A DNA stretch of 64,000 bases from Azolla caroliniana (lineage: Eukaryota; Polypodiophyta): assembly GCA_043228905.1 (NCBI GenBank), contig JBHGNT010000004.1, forward strand, positions 4,402,001 to 4,466,000, given 5' to 3'. Each line of letters opens with the position of its first letter. The stretch's first letter is position 1. The notes beneath the pieces were generated by a model. The model worked only from the letters and a program-made list of their open reading frames with translations. It was not told the origin of the DNA and made no database searches. Shown here piece by piece: positions 45,040 to 56,090 of the stretch. A program made the position numbers and the translations under genes.

Positions 45040-46780
45040 ATCACATGTAGCCGAACAATACTTAACATGGCTTAAAACTTAATTAATATTGGTTCACGTG
45101 GGAGGACATTACTAAGTTGTAAATTAAGAATACTTAACATGTCTTAAAACAGAATTACTACTAATAGATGTGGGAGGATAGTACTAAGTTGTAAAAAAAG
45201 AATGTTTTACATGGCTTAAACCATAATCAGTACTTGTGCACGGGGGAGGACATTAGTAAGTTGTAAATTAAGAATACTTAATATGGCTTAAAACATAATT
45301 AGTACCGATTCATGTGAGAGAAAGTACCAAGTTGTAAATTAAGAATACTTAACATGGCTTAAAATAGAATTAGTATTGATAGACGTGGGAGGATAATACT
45401 AAGTTGTAAATTAAGAATATTTTACATGGCTTAAAACAAAATTAGTACTAATAGACGTGGGAGGACAGTATTAAGTTGTAAATTAAGAATATTTTACATG
45501 GCTTAAAACATAATTAGTACTTGTGCACATGGGAGGACAGTACTAAGTTGTAAATTAAGAATACTTCACATGTCTTAAAACGTAATTAGTATTGATTCAT
45601 GTGAGAGGACAGTACTAAGTTGTAAATTAAGAGTACTTAACATGGCTTAAAATAGAATTAGTAATGATAAACATGGGAGGATAGTAGTGTGTTGTAAATT
45701 AAGAATATTTTACATGGTTTAAAACATAATTTGTATTCGTGCACATGGGAGGACAATACTAAGTTGTAAATTAAGGATAGTACTATGTTGTAAATTAGTT
45801 TTGATGCACATGGGAGGACAATACTATATTATTACATGTAGATACTAAGCATACATGAATAGACAATTAGTACTGATTCACATGGGAGGACAATCGTAAG
45901 TTTTTATTTATATTTATACTAAACACGTGAATAGACAATTAGTATTGATTCACATGGGAGGATAGTACTAAGTTGTTATTTAAAAATTCTAAACATAAGT
46001 GAGTAGAAAATTAGTACCGACACACATGGGAGGATAATACTAAGTTTTTATTTCAATATACTACATTTGGGTAAATATGCAATTAGTACTGATGCACATT
46101 GAAGGATTGTACTAAGTTTTTATTTAAAAATACTAAACTTAGGTAAATACACAATTAGTACTGATGCACATGGGAGGATAATACTAAGTTATATTTATAG
46201 ATACTGAACATACGTGAGTAAAAAATTAGTATTGACACACATGGGGGAACGATGTTAAGTTTTTATTTAAAAATATTAAACCTAGGTGAATACACAATTA
46301 GTACCAATGCACATGGGAGGACAGTACTAAGTTATTATTTATAATTTATAGATATTAAACATAAGTGAGTAGAAAATCAGTACTAACACATATGGGAGAA
46401 CAATACTAAGTAAACATGGGTAAACACATAATTAGTACTGATGCACATTTGATAGCAATATTAAGTTGTTATTCCGAATATTAAGCGTAGGTGAATAAAC
46501 AATTAGTGATGATGCATATAGAACAACAATACTAAGTTGTTATATAAAAATACTAAATATAGGTAAATATACAATTAGCATTGATGCACATGGGAGGACA
46601 ATACTACATTGTTATTTAAAAGTACTAAATATCAGTAAATACATAATTAGCATTGATGCATATTGGAGGCAGTACTAAGTTATTATTTAAATATACTAAA
46701 CATGGATAAAAACATTATTAGTACTGATGCACATTGGAAGAAAAGTAGAAAGTTTTTATTGAACAACTCTAAATGTAGGA
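45040..46780. repeat. Tandem repeat of about 80 bp
   Basis: About twenty units with ACATGGCTTAAAACATAATT, AGTACTGATGCACATGGGAG and GACAGTACTAAGTTGTAAAT, progressively diverging to the right. Non-coding. Confidence 0.9.
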
Positions 46781-47755
46781 GATTAAACTAATATTGGTAA
46801 TGTAGACAAGTTTGAATACAATTAGTTCTAAGTTTTCATTAAAGATTAGAAAGCATAGGAAACCAAAGTAATAGTTGAAGGCCTTTGAAGTATTAGTCGA
46901 CTAGACTTAGAACTATATGTACTTAACGTAAAATAATCAATTTACCTTGCAGTAAAACAGAAGTATCATGAAGCCTTAGATTGTGAGGCTACACCATCGA
47001 ATTAGACTTAATGTTGATTAAAGGTAAGACCAAAAAAGAATGAATCTACATGGTCAAGCTCAAACCAATGTTAAACAAAAAGCGGTTAATGCTTTTTATT
47101 ATCTGAAATATAGATTATTAATTTGTTATGTAACAACTGTGGATTTTGCCCATAACTCCTAAATTTATGTGGAATGAACTCCTAGAGTTACTTTTGAAAC
47201 TCTAAGACAAGCATAGTAACATATGTCTCCTTATATGCCCACTTAATATTTTTCCTAACTCGTCTATTCCCTATATTTTCTATTATATACCCTAAATTTG
47301 TTTCTATTTCACAATATGATAGTTACCACATCAAGCTCACTGTATCGAATATGGGTTGTGGGCAAAACCTACATCTTCCTAAAAGAAATGAAAGAGTGAT
47401 TGATAGATCATTTTTTGAGCATTACACATAGTAAGTACCATCTATTGGTAAACAAGAATAGATCATTTTTTGAGCATTAATAGATCATTTTTTAAGAAAT
47501 GAAAGATTGAGCATTAATAGATCATTTTTTGAGCATTACACATACTATATACTATCTATTGGTAAACAAGACATGTCAATCTAATTGATGACTACCATTT
47601 TCAATTATATGTATTACTTAAAAAAGAATACCAAGGAAAGTAATTAAAGCAATCAAGGTTGCAATTAGTTGTATACTAATATTACCAAATGGGACCTGCA
47701 AGCATAATAAATCAACAAGAGTTGTATTAGTATTTTCATAACCAATGATAACATG
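46781..47755. other. Non-coding stretch
   Basis: No gene recognised. A phrase TAGATCATTTTTTGAGCATT recurs three times between 47,400 and 47,540. Confidence 0.5.
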
Positions 47756-48545
47756 TTATCAAATATGAAAAGCAAGAAATAGAGGAAGAAAGATCAACAC
47801 GCAACATAAAAAATTTGAATATGACAAGGAGTCAAATAAAAAATTTATATACAAGAAAACCATGGTTTTATATATTAAAATAATGAAATACACGAAGAAG
47901 GGTGAACATGCAAAAAATCTACATGACAAAGATGAACATGACAATATGAGAAAAATGATGAGCATGAAAATAATATACATGAGAAAGATGAATAGAAAAA
48001 TACGAGAAGAAATATTAACAAGAAAAGAATCCACAAGAGAAAGATGAACACGAGAATATGAAAAATAAGATGGAAATGCAGAAGAAGCTCCTCTATGTAT
48101 AAACCGCTTATGATTTATAGACGAAGCTTAAAATCGAAGATTGGAATACTTATATTGGACATGAGAATAAGAGAAGGAAGATGAATATGAAAAAACATAC
48201 AAGAGAAAGATGAACATGATAATAAGAAAAGAAAGATGAGCATGAAAAATATCTACATGAGAATAGAGAAGAAAGATGAACATGAAAAAGATTTACATGA
48301 GAAAGATGAACATAAAAAAAATCTACATGAAAAAAAAGATGAACATGAGAAGACGAGAAGAGAGATAAACATAAGGAAAATCTCCTCTATCTATGAACCA
48401 CTTACTATTCATGGGAGAAACTTCAAATCGAAGATAGAAAGGCTCATGTTGGACATGAGAATATGAGAAGAAAGAAGAACATGAAAGAAATCTACATGAG
48501 AATATGAGAAGAAATATGAACATGAGGAAGAAGTTTCCCAATCAA
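47756..48545. repeat. Purine-rich minisatellite (AAGATGAACATGA)
   Basis: A degenerate short repeat built on GAAAGATGAACATGA and AAAATCTACATGA. It gives Lys/Glu/His-rich frames such as DEHEKDLHEKDEH, which are most likely repeat artefacts. Confidence 0.7.
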
Positions 48546-48604
48546 TGAATCGCATATGATTCATCAAAAAATATTCAAATCAGAGATAGGAGGACTCATG
48601 TTAG

Positions 48605-48735
48605 CCAAAACCTTAAATCTAAGTGCAGAAGATTCGTGTTGGAAGAAGCTTCAAATCTGAGTGCAAAAGATTCATGTTGGAAGAAGCTTCAAATCTGAGT
48701 GCAGAAGATTCATGTTGGAAGAAGCATCAAATTTG
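48605..48735. repeat. Tandem repeat of about 38 bp
   Basis: Three and a half units of AAGCTTCAAATCTGAGTGCA followed by GAAGATTCATGTTGGAAG. More distant relatives continue to about 48,900. Confidence 0.85.
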
Positions 48736-49284
48736 AGTTAGAATAATGATTAATGGAAGAAGCTTCAACCATGTTGTTATGAGAACTATTGAAAGATGAA
48801 GCATGAAATCTGAGGTAAGACAACAATTCATGCATAAGGTTCAAATTTGAGATAGGAGAACGATTCAGAAATAGGGTTCAGATCTGAGTAAGGAGAAGGC
48901 TTGGTTGGAAGAACAATGAGAAGAAAAAGCATCAAAAATGAAAAAGCATCAAAAATCTAGTAAGGGCTATTCAACTTCGAAAATTATATATCCTAATAAT
49001 TATACAAGGATACGTATCATATTGAAGGGTATGTATGGCTTATATTGATTTCATATCCATATTGTTGAGAATTTTAATACGACAGACTTAAATTTGATAT
49101 CATAATGGTAATTCGTGGGTTATTTTCTATTATTTTAAGCTATTATAGTTCATAAAACCTTTTTAAGTAAGGCCGCTAAATGTTACAAAATGTAGCAAAT
49201 GTCACTAAAAAGTCTGAATTGGACATAAAATTGGTATCTTTTCACACATATACTAAATTGTTCCCCCAAAGACATAATATTTCT

Positions 49285-49425
49285 GTTTAAATTTTGTGTT
49301 TTATACAGTAACTCGATACGACGTATCGAGTTCATGTATAAATCACAAAATTTAAATAGGAACTCGATACAGGGTATGGAGTTCATGTATAAAACACATA
49401 CTTTACAAAGGAACTCGATTTTTGA
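49285..49425. repeat. Palindromic GTATCGAGTTC repeat cluster, right
   Basis: Palindromes of the same kind as at 37,195-37,370 (here AACTCGATACGACGTATCGA), with TGTTTAAATTTTGTGTTTTA spacers in both orientations. The cluster lies directly upstream of the methyltransferase exons. Confidence 0.85.
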
Positions 49426-49459
49426 AAGTTTGGTGTGAACCTACATCCAGGCCTATGAC

Positions 49460-51491
49460 GAAAATGCTTGCATGAAGTTGGCATTGTGGTGGATGATAAG
49501 GTTAAGTCCGATGGTCTTTGGAAATATGAGTCTTGGTTTCAACTTGCCTTTAGATATAGAGAAGTATGGGACCTACAAGATCAAATCTTCTCAATGTGGG
49601 AGAATAAGGAGGTCAAGGGTCAACGACAAAAGAAATGTAAGGTAGACCCTCAACTAGAAGTAAAGTCATAAGAGGCCAAGAAAATTGATTTGACAATTGA
49701 AGAAGCGGCTAACGACATGAAGTTGTCTCTGTGGAGAGCGATGCAAGGTATTAAGGACGAGCAACTTCTTGTGTCTATTTTGTCAAGGGTTGTGGCGAAA
49801 GATTTAAGCCTTGAAGAAATGGTCACTCAGTTCAATAAGTAAGTCTTTCAAATAGTGATATTGAATTCAATATGGTGCAATTGAAAGTTCTAATTTCACA
49901 GTCATAAGGTGTACATGAAGATCAAAGAAGTTATGATGAAACAACTTGGATGTATAACTTGGGAACAAGTGACCGAGGATTATCCTCTAACATCTTCATA
50001 TAAGGCGTTATCTGAGTATTTTATTGCATTCAAGGATTGGATTCGTATTGGTGATTTTTCATTAAGCTTTCCTCATATGTAGAGGTTGTGTAATAATACT
50101 AGATGTCTTATTGCTTCTATTAGAAACCATGTCGTGGAAAGAAACAAGGAGAAGTTAAGGATATACACGATTTCCTGACATCCTTCCTTGCACATCTCGA
50201 GAGAGCCAGGAAAGAAAAGGATTGTCGTTTAGTCAAGGCGTACGAAATTGAGGAAGATGGCTCCGTCAAAAAAATTAGCCACAAAAAGGATATTACGAGA
50301 GATCTTTACTACAACATGATTTGCGGCGATATAGTTGACATGATCCAAAAAGTGCCAAAGAAGGAATATACGCTAATGATTGTTTATATTCCATAAGGAT
50401 TTCGAATGGCAGGGTCATAATACGATGATGAACCGTTTAGGTTTAAACAGTTAGAGAAGATGGTCAAGGATTTTGCTGAGCTAATGACTGCATCCTTGTG
50501 GAGGATAGTTGTCTTTCATAGTATGGACCAAGGGTACTCGATAGCTCAAGCTTTGAGATCTCGTTGCCATGGCATCGAGAACCTTGCATGGTAAGGAATA
50601 TTTATATGTCTCATTCACTATATTGCCTTTCTTAAGATTGTTCAATCTATTCTTAACTCGATGCAATATTTGTTATACGATAAAAACCAATGTCAATAGA
50701 GGGCCAATGTTTCAATTTGTAAATGCCATTGAATACATTACGGTTGGCTACTTCGATGAAGTAAAGAAACAAAGAATCAAGGAGCATTCTAATGAAGTTG
50801 GAGGTTCAAATCTACTGGTATATCCAGTAGTGACACGGAAATTGTGACATGTCACCACGACAGAACGGGGACTTGTCAACCCATACCAAAAACCTCAACG
50901 ACTTATGATGCGCTTGATCGAGATGTTTTCTGTAGAAGGAGATTGGATATTAGACCTCTTTTCTGGCACAGGTATTCCTCAAACTAGGAACTAACGATCT
51001 TGAGATAACCAATACTGAATCTTTTTTGTTTGAAAACTAATTCTTCTTGTTACTTTCTTCACAGGGACAATGTCTGCATGTGCATTGAAGCTCTTTAGAA
51101 ACACAATTGCATTGGAGAAGGACAAGGAGCAAGTTATATTTATAAACATGAGGATTAAGGCTTTGTGGGAGTGCCCAAACTAGGACGAGGAGTTCGGTGC
51201 AAAGAACCTCACTGATACCAAAAGGTTTCAACCTGCTTCGCGAGAGCCTATTCCTCCGTTAGCCGGGGAACCGGGGGAGCTAATAGAGCTTGATGATGAG
51301 CTTATAGAAGATATTTCGTTGGCTCAGCCAACAGGGGAAGACAATGCACGTATAGTCCAAGAGACTTCTATACAGGATGAAGAAGAAAATGACATTAACG
51401 ATGTCGTGAAGAATTTCGGCCAGAGGCGAAAACCGGGAAACATTGGCTACATCGGCGGGGTGCAGCGTGTGTATGCACCCATGTACATTTA
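49460..51491 (+). pseudogene. DNA amino-methyltransferase (N4/N6, PF01555-like), intron-containing and decayed
   Basis: Reading through introns gives a beta-class DNA methyltransferase. Apparent exons are 49,460-49,838, 49,902-about 50,590, about 50,690-50,971 and 51,065-51,491. Introns 49,839-49,901 (63 bp) and 50,972-51,064 (93 bp) have clean GT and AG ends, and the second splits a glycine codon inside the FSGTG motif. Exon 2 holds a motif IV-like site reading I-P-stop-G, then YDDEPF, LWRIVVFHSMDQGYS and ENLAW. Exon 3 has NPYQKPQRLMMRLIEMFS and WILDLFSGTG (motif I), completed in exon 4 by TMSACALKLF and ALEKD. Motif IV before motif I is the beta-class order. Stops at 49,669, 50,080, 50,394, 50,418, 50,845 and 51,181 and a shift near 50,155 show it is dead here. 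An intact relative would methylate adenine N6 or cytosine N4 in DNA. Confidence 0.75.
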
Positions 51492-51492
51492 G

Positions 51493-52182
51493 TGTGAATA
51501 TCGAGGGCGCCTTTATGGCGCCAAAGAGTAGTCAAGTCAGGACAGACGATCCCATGTAAGTCGGGATTTGTCCCACATTGTAACGCATCCCTTTCCTTGT
51601 TCTATAAAAGGAAGGGAACGCCCTTTGTGTAAGGGTTGCCCATTTTTGCATTAGAGGGTATACCGTTAGGTTTAGAGTTAGGTTTCTTCTTCTTCTTCTT
51701 CTTCTCCTCCTTCGTGTTTTCTTAGGGTTTGCTTGGGTTCGGCCTCCTGTGCAAGACCCCGCTCGGCGCGACGAGCTGAGAGCTCCTCGACGGCGGCTTG
51801 GCAACAGACGACTATTGTAACCTACCTCAATCCGGCTCGAAGCCGGGAATGTATTCTTCTTCTATATATATATATATATATATATACGTTTGCATCTGTC
51901 TGTGTATATTGGCGTCTTTGTTGGTGTCGGGTACGTCCCCCTTTCTTGCGTTTCCTGTACATGAGGGCGTGAGCTGTGTGTGTGTGCGTGTGCGTGCGTG
52001 CGTGCGCGTGAGTCGGTGTCAAGCGCGCGCTCCCTCTCTTTCTCTCTCTCTCTTCGGTTGCTTCCGGTGTGCTTCTGGGATGCCCCGGAAACAGTGAAGT
52101 GCGACTTCCTACGCTCTGTCGCTCCCTAGTCCAAGACCCCCGTGGTCCCGCCTTTCTCCACGCACGCGTGTAACAACGCGAC
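51493..52182. repeat. GC-rich segment, possible solo LTR
   Basis: This segment starts two bases after the methyltransferase stop and is much more GC-rich than its surroundings. It begins TGTGAATATC, has TTCTATAAAAGGAAGG (TATA-like) at about 51,600, a (CTT)n block, (TA)n at 51,863-51,886, alternating GT/GC repeats at 51,976-52,010 and a CT block, and may end near GCGACA. A TG start, a CA end and a TATA box suit an LTR, but no target duplication was found. Confidence 0.4.
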
Positions 52183-52686
52183 AACGATTTGCTTGCTATG
52201 TAATAGACTCTTTTGTTCACGAAATGTATTGTTTGGAATTCACATTACTAATACAAATTTTGGGTTTTACTTGGTGTATTCTATTCTTTATAATCTTCTA
52301 TATGTTTCAATTTTATTTCTATATACTTGGTTAGTAGACTTATGACATTGGTTTCACCGCATGCATTGTTGACTACCAATATGGAGAAACATGAATTAGT
52401 TTAAATTAAGGCTGATTTTGGTCAAACTTTACCTTAACAAAACATGCTCGTAGAATTGTTGCCATGATTGTCCATGTTATTTGCGATCAATTGTTATTTG
52501 CCATGATTGTCATTCCGTGTCTAATATATACCATTCCATATATTATGGATCTTTGTCTTCTATTGTTAAAACTATTATGTTTCTCTTCCATTGCTGCTTA
52601 GATTGTGTAGTGTGTTGATAATGGTTCCACTAGCATTATCCGCATGTTTTTATACGCTTGTAGCTCCACTAGCTTTATCGTTCGGA
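52183..52686. other. Non-coding AT-rich stretch
   Basis: No gene or repeat recognised. Confidence 0.5.
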
Positions 52687-52965
52687 GTTTGATCCCATGT
52701 GAATCACCTAAGGAATAGATTAGATCAGTTTTAAATACAAGTATGAAAGTCTTAATAGGTTTCTTATTTCGACCACATTATCCTAAAGTTTACTGTCTTA
52801 CATTGTCCAGAATTATATACATATGGTTTGATCCCATACGAACAAACTAAGGAATAGATTAGATTAACTTTAAATACAAGTATTAAATACCTTAATAAGT
52901 TAGTTATTCCAATCACATTATCCTAAAGTTGACTATCCTACATTGTCCACAATTATATACATGCA
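52687..52965. repeat. 139-bp direct duplication
   Basis: Two adjacent copies beginning GTTTGATCCCAT at 52,687 and 52,826, with shared AAGGAATAGATTAGAT and CACATTATCCTAAAGTT and moderate divergence. Confidence 0.85.
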
Positions 52966-53312
52966 AGTATGGGTCAAAGTATAAATTATAACTCATTTTA
53001 TTAGTATGGTTACAAGTACACCTCATATTTATGTAAAACTTACCAAATTAATATATGTCTTTAACTTAGTGTTTCCCATGTCGCACATTATTGAGATATT
53101 GAGCCATTGTTGAACTTTATTATGCCTACATTAACTTATCAACACATCCAAACTTATTTGAATTTCTAATGATCTCCACTCGTAGACCTATCATTTATTT
53201 TTATATTTGCAATTCTAATCAAGTTGTGGAACATGTGATACTAGTGCATCCAATTTTTGTAGAGAGGGTATATTTGGATATTTTCAAGAAGATTCTACAA
53301 GTGGAAAGCACA
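52966..53312. other. Subterminal AT-rich region of the large element
   Basis: No gene recognised. Near the end a TTCTACAAGTGGAAAG stretch is an inverted partial echo of the terminal repeat (CCACTTGT), so the end has subterminal repeats. Confidence 0.5.
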
Positions 53313-53341
53313 ATCCTTCCACTTGTGAACGCAAACGTGTT
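53313..53341 (-). repeat. Right terminal inverted repeat
   Basis: Reverse complement of the 33,053-33,081 repeat with one difference. Followed by GCT, matching the three bases outside the left end. Confidence 0.8.
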
Positions 53342-53344
53342 GCT

Positions 53345-55484
53345 TACATCTTGTAGTACCCTTGGCCGGTCATGAAGGATTCGAACTACCGATATCATTG
53401 CCAGGGAGCTTGCTTCAGTCCATATAGGCTCTTCTTCATCCGGCACACCAGGTGCTCCTTACCTTTCTTCTCAAATCCTTCCGGTTGATACATGTAGATC
53501 TCTTCTTCGAGGTCGCCATGTAGGAATGTCGTTTTGACGTACATTTGCTCTACCTCGAGGTCCATGCTTGCCGCTATGCCCAATACCGTCCGGATGGATG
53601 TCATCTTTACTACCGGGGCAAAGATCTCATCGAAATCCACTCCTTTCTTCTGCTAGAACCCCTTCACTACGATCCGGGTTTTGTATCTCGGTGGGTTTCC
53701 GGCATCTCCCGGTTTCAGTTTGTACACCCACTTGTTCCAGAGTGCCCTCTTTCCTTTCAGTAACTCCGTCAGTTCATACATGTGGTTCTCATGCAGGGAA
53801 TCCATCTCGTCCTGCATGGCACTCAACCACTTACGGTCGTGGGTGTCTCTCTTTGTTTCTTCGAAGCTTTCCGGCTCCCCCTCATCGGTTAGCAACATGT
53901 GCTCTGCATCCAGAATTCTAGGGGGGTTCTTTCTCTCTAAGAGGATATCTTCGTCCTTGGTTACTAAATGTTGGTTCCTCCGTTTGTTCCTCATCCGAAT
54001 CAGAATCGGAATCTTGTCCGGTTCCGGTGTCTTCTTCTTCTTCTTTTTCAGTCGCTTCAGCATGTGACTTCGTCGTGTCCACTTTGACACACATCAGTAT
54101 GCACTAGCTCCAGTGGTGCATTCCGTCTCATCGGTGGTCATGACCGGAAGGAGGTTCAGTTTTGCTTGCTGGCAAGACAATCGGTGCACTTCTCAAGTTG
54201 CATGGCCTTCACCGGAATGAGATTGTATTCGGCAAGTCTCTTCATCCCCTTTTGGCTCATATGACAGAGTCCCTTGTGCCACAACTCGTCGGTAGTGTCG
54301 AATGCTATGTTCACTTCTTCCCGGTATATTCGGGCATTCATCAAGTGCAATGTGTTGACCTTCCGGGCTCGAGCCACTATTAGGCTCCCTTTGTTGAACG
54401 TAATGACTCCATTTTGGAAGCTACCTGTGTAGCCTTCATCATCTACCCGACCAGCTTATATCAGGTTCAGTTGATCCTCCGGAACGTGTCAAACATCCTT
54501 CACCAGCAACTTGCATCCGGTTGATGTCATCAACAACACATCTCCTATACCGACAATTCGGCATGTACCTTCATTCCCCATCCAGACACAACCATGATCT
54601 CTGGATGTGTAGGATGAGAAGCACCTCCAGTCCGGTCTCAAGTGGAACGACGCTCTGAAATCGACAACCCACATTGTCACGATTGCCGACGTTCCCTTCC
54701 GATCTGAGCCTCTCCGTTCCAAACTGTTTCGGTCCGAACTCTTCTTCGAATCGGTAGTGCCGGTTTCTTTCTCTTTCTAGAAATGTCGATAGTTTTTCTG
54801 GAAGTGCCCTGACTTCCTACAGTAGAAGCAAGTAGGCCTCCCCCTTGACTTCGACTTCGTTCCCGATTTGTCCTGGTTTTGGGGACTCCGTCACTGGCCT
54901 ATTCCCCGGTTGTGATCATCCTCCGTGACCAAGGCCTTCAGATTGGTTCCGGACTCTCGGTCTTCCGACGAGCTTCTTCATCTAGCAAGCTTGACTTGAC
55001 TCTTGCTAGGGACAACTGTTTTCCTTCCGGCCCGGCATTGCCCAACGTGACAACTACCGTCTCCCAACTATTCGGCAGGGAACCGAGCAGGAGTAATGCA
55101 AGTACCTCATTGGCAAGAGGTACTTCCAACGAGGTTGCCTGGTGAATTAGTCCTTGGAAGGCATTCATGTGCTCCACCATACTAGAGTCGTCCTGGTACC
55201 GGAGCCTCACTAGCTTCCGGAATACCGAAACCTGATTAACGACATTCTTGTTTTGGAACATGATGTTGTACAGGCTCATGTCGATGAAGCACCGGATTTA
55301 TGTCGTCGTCTTCATGTGCATCACCTCCCACACTTTGGCGTCAATCTTATCTTGGCTCTTGTCCCTGAACTGAACCGGCAACCAAAGATCTTTAACCACC
55401 AGCAGATCCCTCATCTTCGACTTCCACACTGAGTAGTTGGAGCCAGTGAGCTTGAACATCCCACCGAACGATTCTTCCATTTCC
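53345..55484 (-). pseudogene. Copia-1 polyprotein, 5' part: gag, protease, start of RT; integrase deleted
   Basis: Read on the minus strand from about 55,480: gag starts MEESFGGMFKLTGSNYSVWK, continues in broken frames to 54,938, with a zinc knuckle (CFYC then GH) near 54,800-54,840. The protease site is VDFRAS instead of VDSGAS (54,700-54,680). A pre-integrase piece (54,377-54,156) has LWHKGLCHMS. Integrase begins with LELVHTDV near 54,110 but jumps to the acidic region before RT, so the catalytic core is missing. RT (53,640-53,395) has YVKT in place of the expected DVKT, then SLYGLKQAP. The protein breaks off at 53,345 beside the inserted element. Confidence 0.85.
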
Positions 55485-55489
55485 TGTGT

Positions 55490-55511
55490 TGTTCACTCGG
55501 ATACCAAATTA
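55490..55511 (-). other. Primer binding site region of copia-1
   Basis: On the minus strand it reads TTTGGTATCCGAG, close to the TGGTATCAGAG complement of initiator tRNA-Met, between the 5' LTR and gag. Confidence 0.7.
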
Positions 55512-56090
55512 TGAAGAAAAGCGCGGAATATTGCTCGGCCACAACCGAGTCTTGTATCACAAAAATGGGAAGTAGAGATTACACAGAATATTTACTGGAA
55601 TATTTACTGGAAAACCGAGTCGTTGCCTCCGTGAACTCACTGTTGTACTTTCTAGCATAGTGATAGTTTGCACCCTGTGGGCTGCCGTGGTTTTTCCCTT
55701 AGTTTGGGTTTTCCACGTAAACATCCTGCATACTCATCTCTTCTCTTGTGTCGTGCATTCATTCCCGTTTTCTATGTATGATTTTAAGATCGGTTGTGGC
55801 CGAGCATTGCGCATAAGGAGCGTTGAGTTCCCGTCAGTAACCACTGGGTGGCGAAGATATAGAGCTCGAGGTCATTGCCTCCGAGGCTCTGATTGTACCT
55901 TTCTCCTATAGTGATAGTTGGAGTCTATGGGCTACCGTGGTTTTTTTCCCTATTTGGGTTTTTCACGTAAACATCCTGTGTATTTCCTTTGTGTACTCTC
56001 CACTTCCCATTTTTGTGTTTGATTCTCATTAAAGTGATTCATTACTCGGTTTAGGCCGAGCTATATTCTACGTTATTCTCGACAAACTGG
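55512..56090. repeat. Fused LTR block between copia-1 and copia-2
   Basis: 55,512 to about 55,620 is the truncated 5' LTR of copia-1 in minus orientation. From about 55,620 to 55,790 and again from about 55,795 to 56,090 come two plus-orientation LTR pieces that repeat each other (CCGTGGTTTTT-CCCT, TTTTCACGTAAACATCCTG). The second ends at CTCGACA next to a primer site and is the 5' LTR of copia-2. The mosaic suggests LTR-LTR recombination or nested insertion. Confidence 0.7.

Larger units (their letters stand above)
33050..53344. mobile_element. About 20.3-kb insertion bounded by 29-bp inverted repeats
   Basis: The left end (33,053-33,081) and right end (53,313-53,341) are inverted repeats differing at one base, starting AACAC and ending GTGGAAGGAT. 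Both are followed outside by GCT (33,050-33,052 and 53,342-53,344), a candidate 3-bp target duplication, weak evidence alone. The segment sits in the RT of copia-1, whose coding sequence resumes on the far side, although about 10 nt of the expected frame is missing at the join. Genes in the two arms point outward: a DUF7869-type gene on the left and a methyltransferase on the right. A third copy of the end occurs at 22,905-23,192. It could be one giant transposon or an older transposon enlarged by nested insertions. Confidence 0.7.

Noticed and set aside
47860-48466. Lys/Glu/His-rich frames resembling a charged repeat protein
   Set aside because: The frames follow a degenerate AAGATGAACATGA minisatellite, are short and appear in more than one frame, so coding is unlikely.
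51822-52220. 132-residue minus-strand frame rich in Thr, His and Tyr
   Set aside because: It spans (TA)n, (GT)n and CT repeats whose translation gives the low-complexity residues. No domain is seen.
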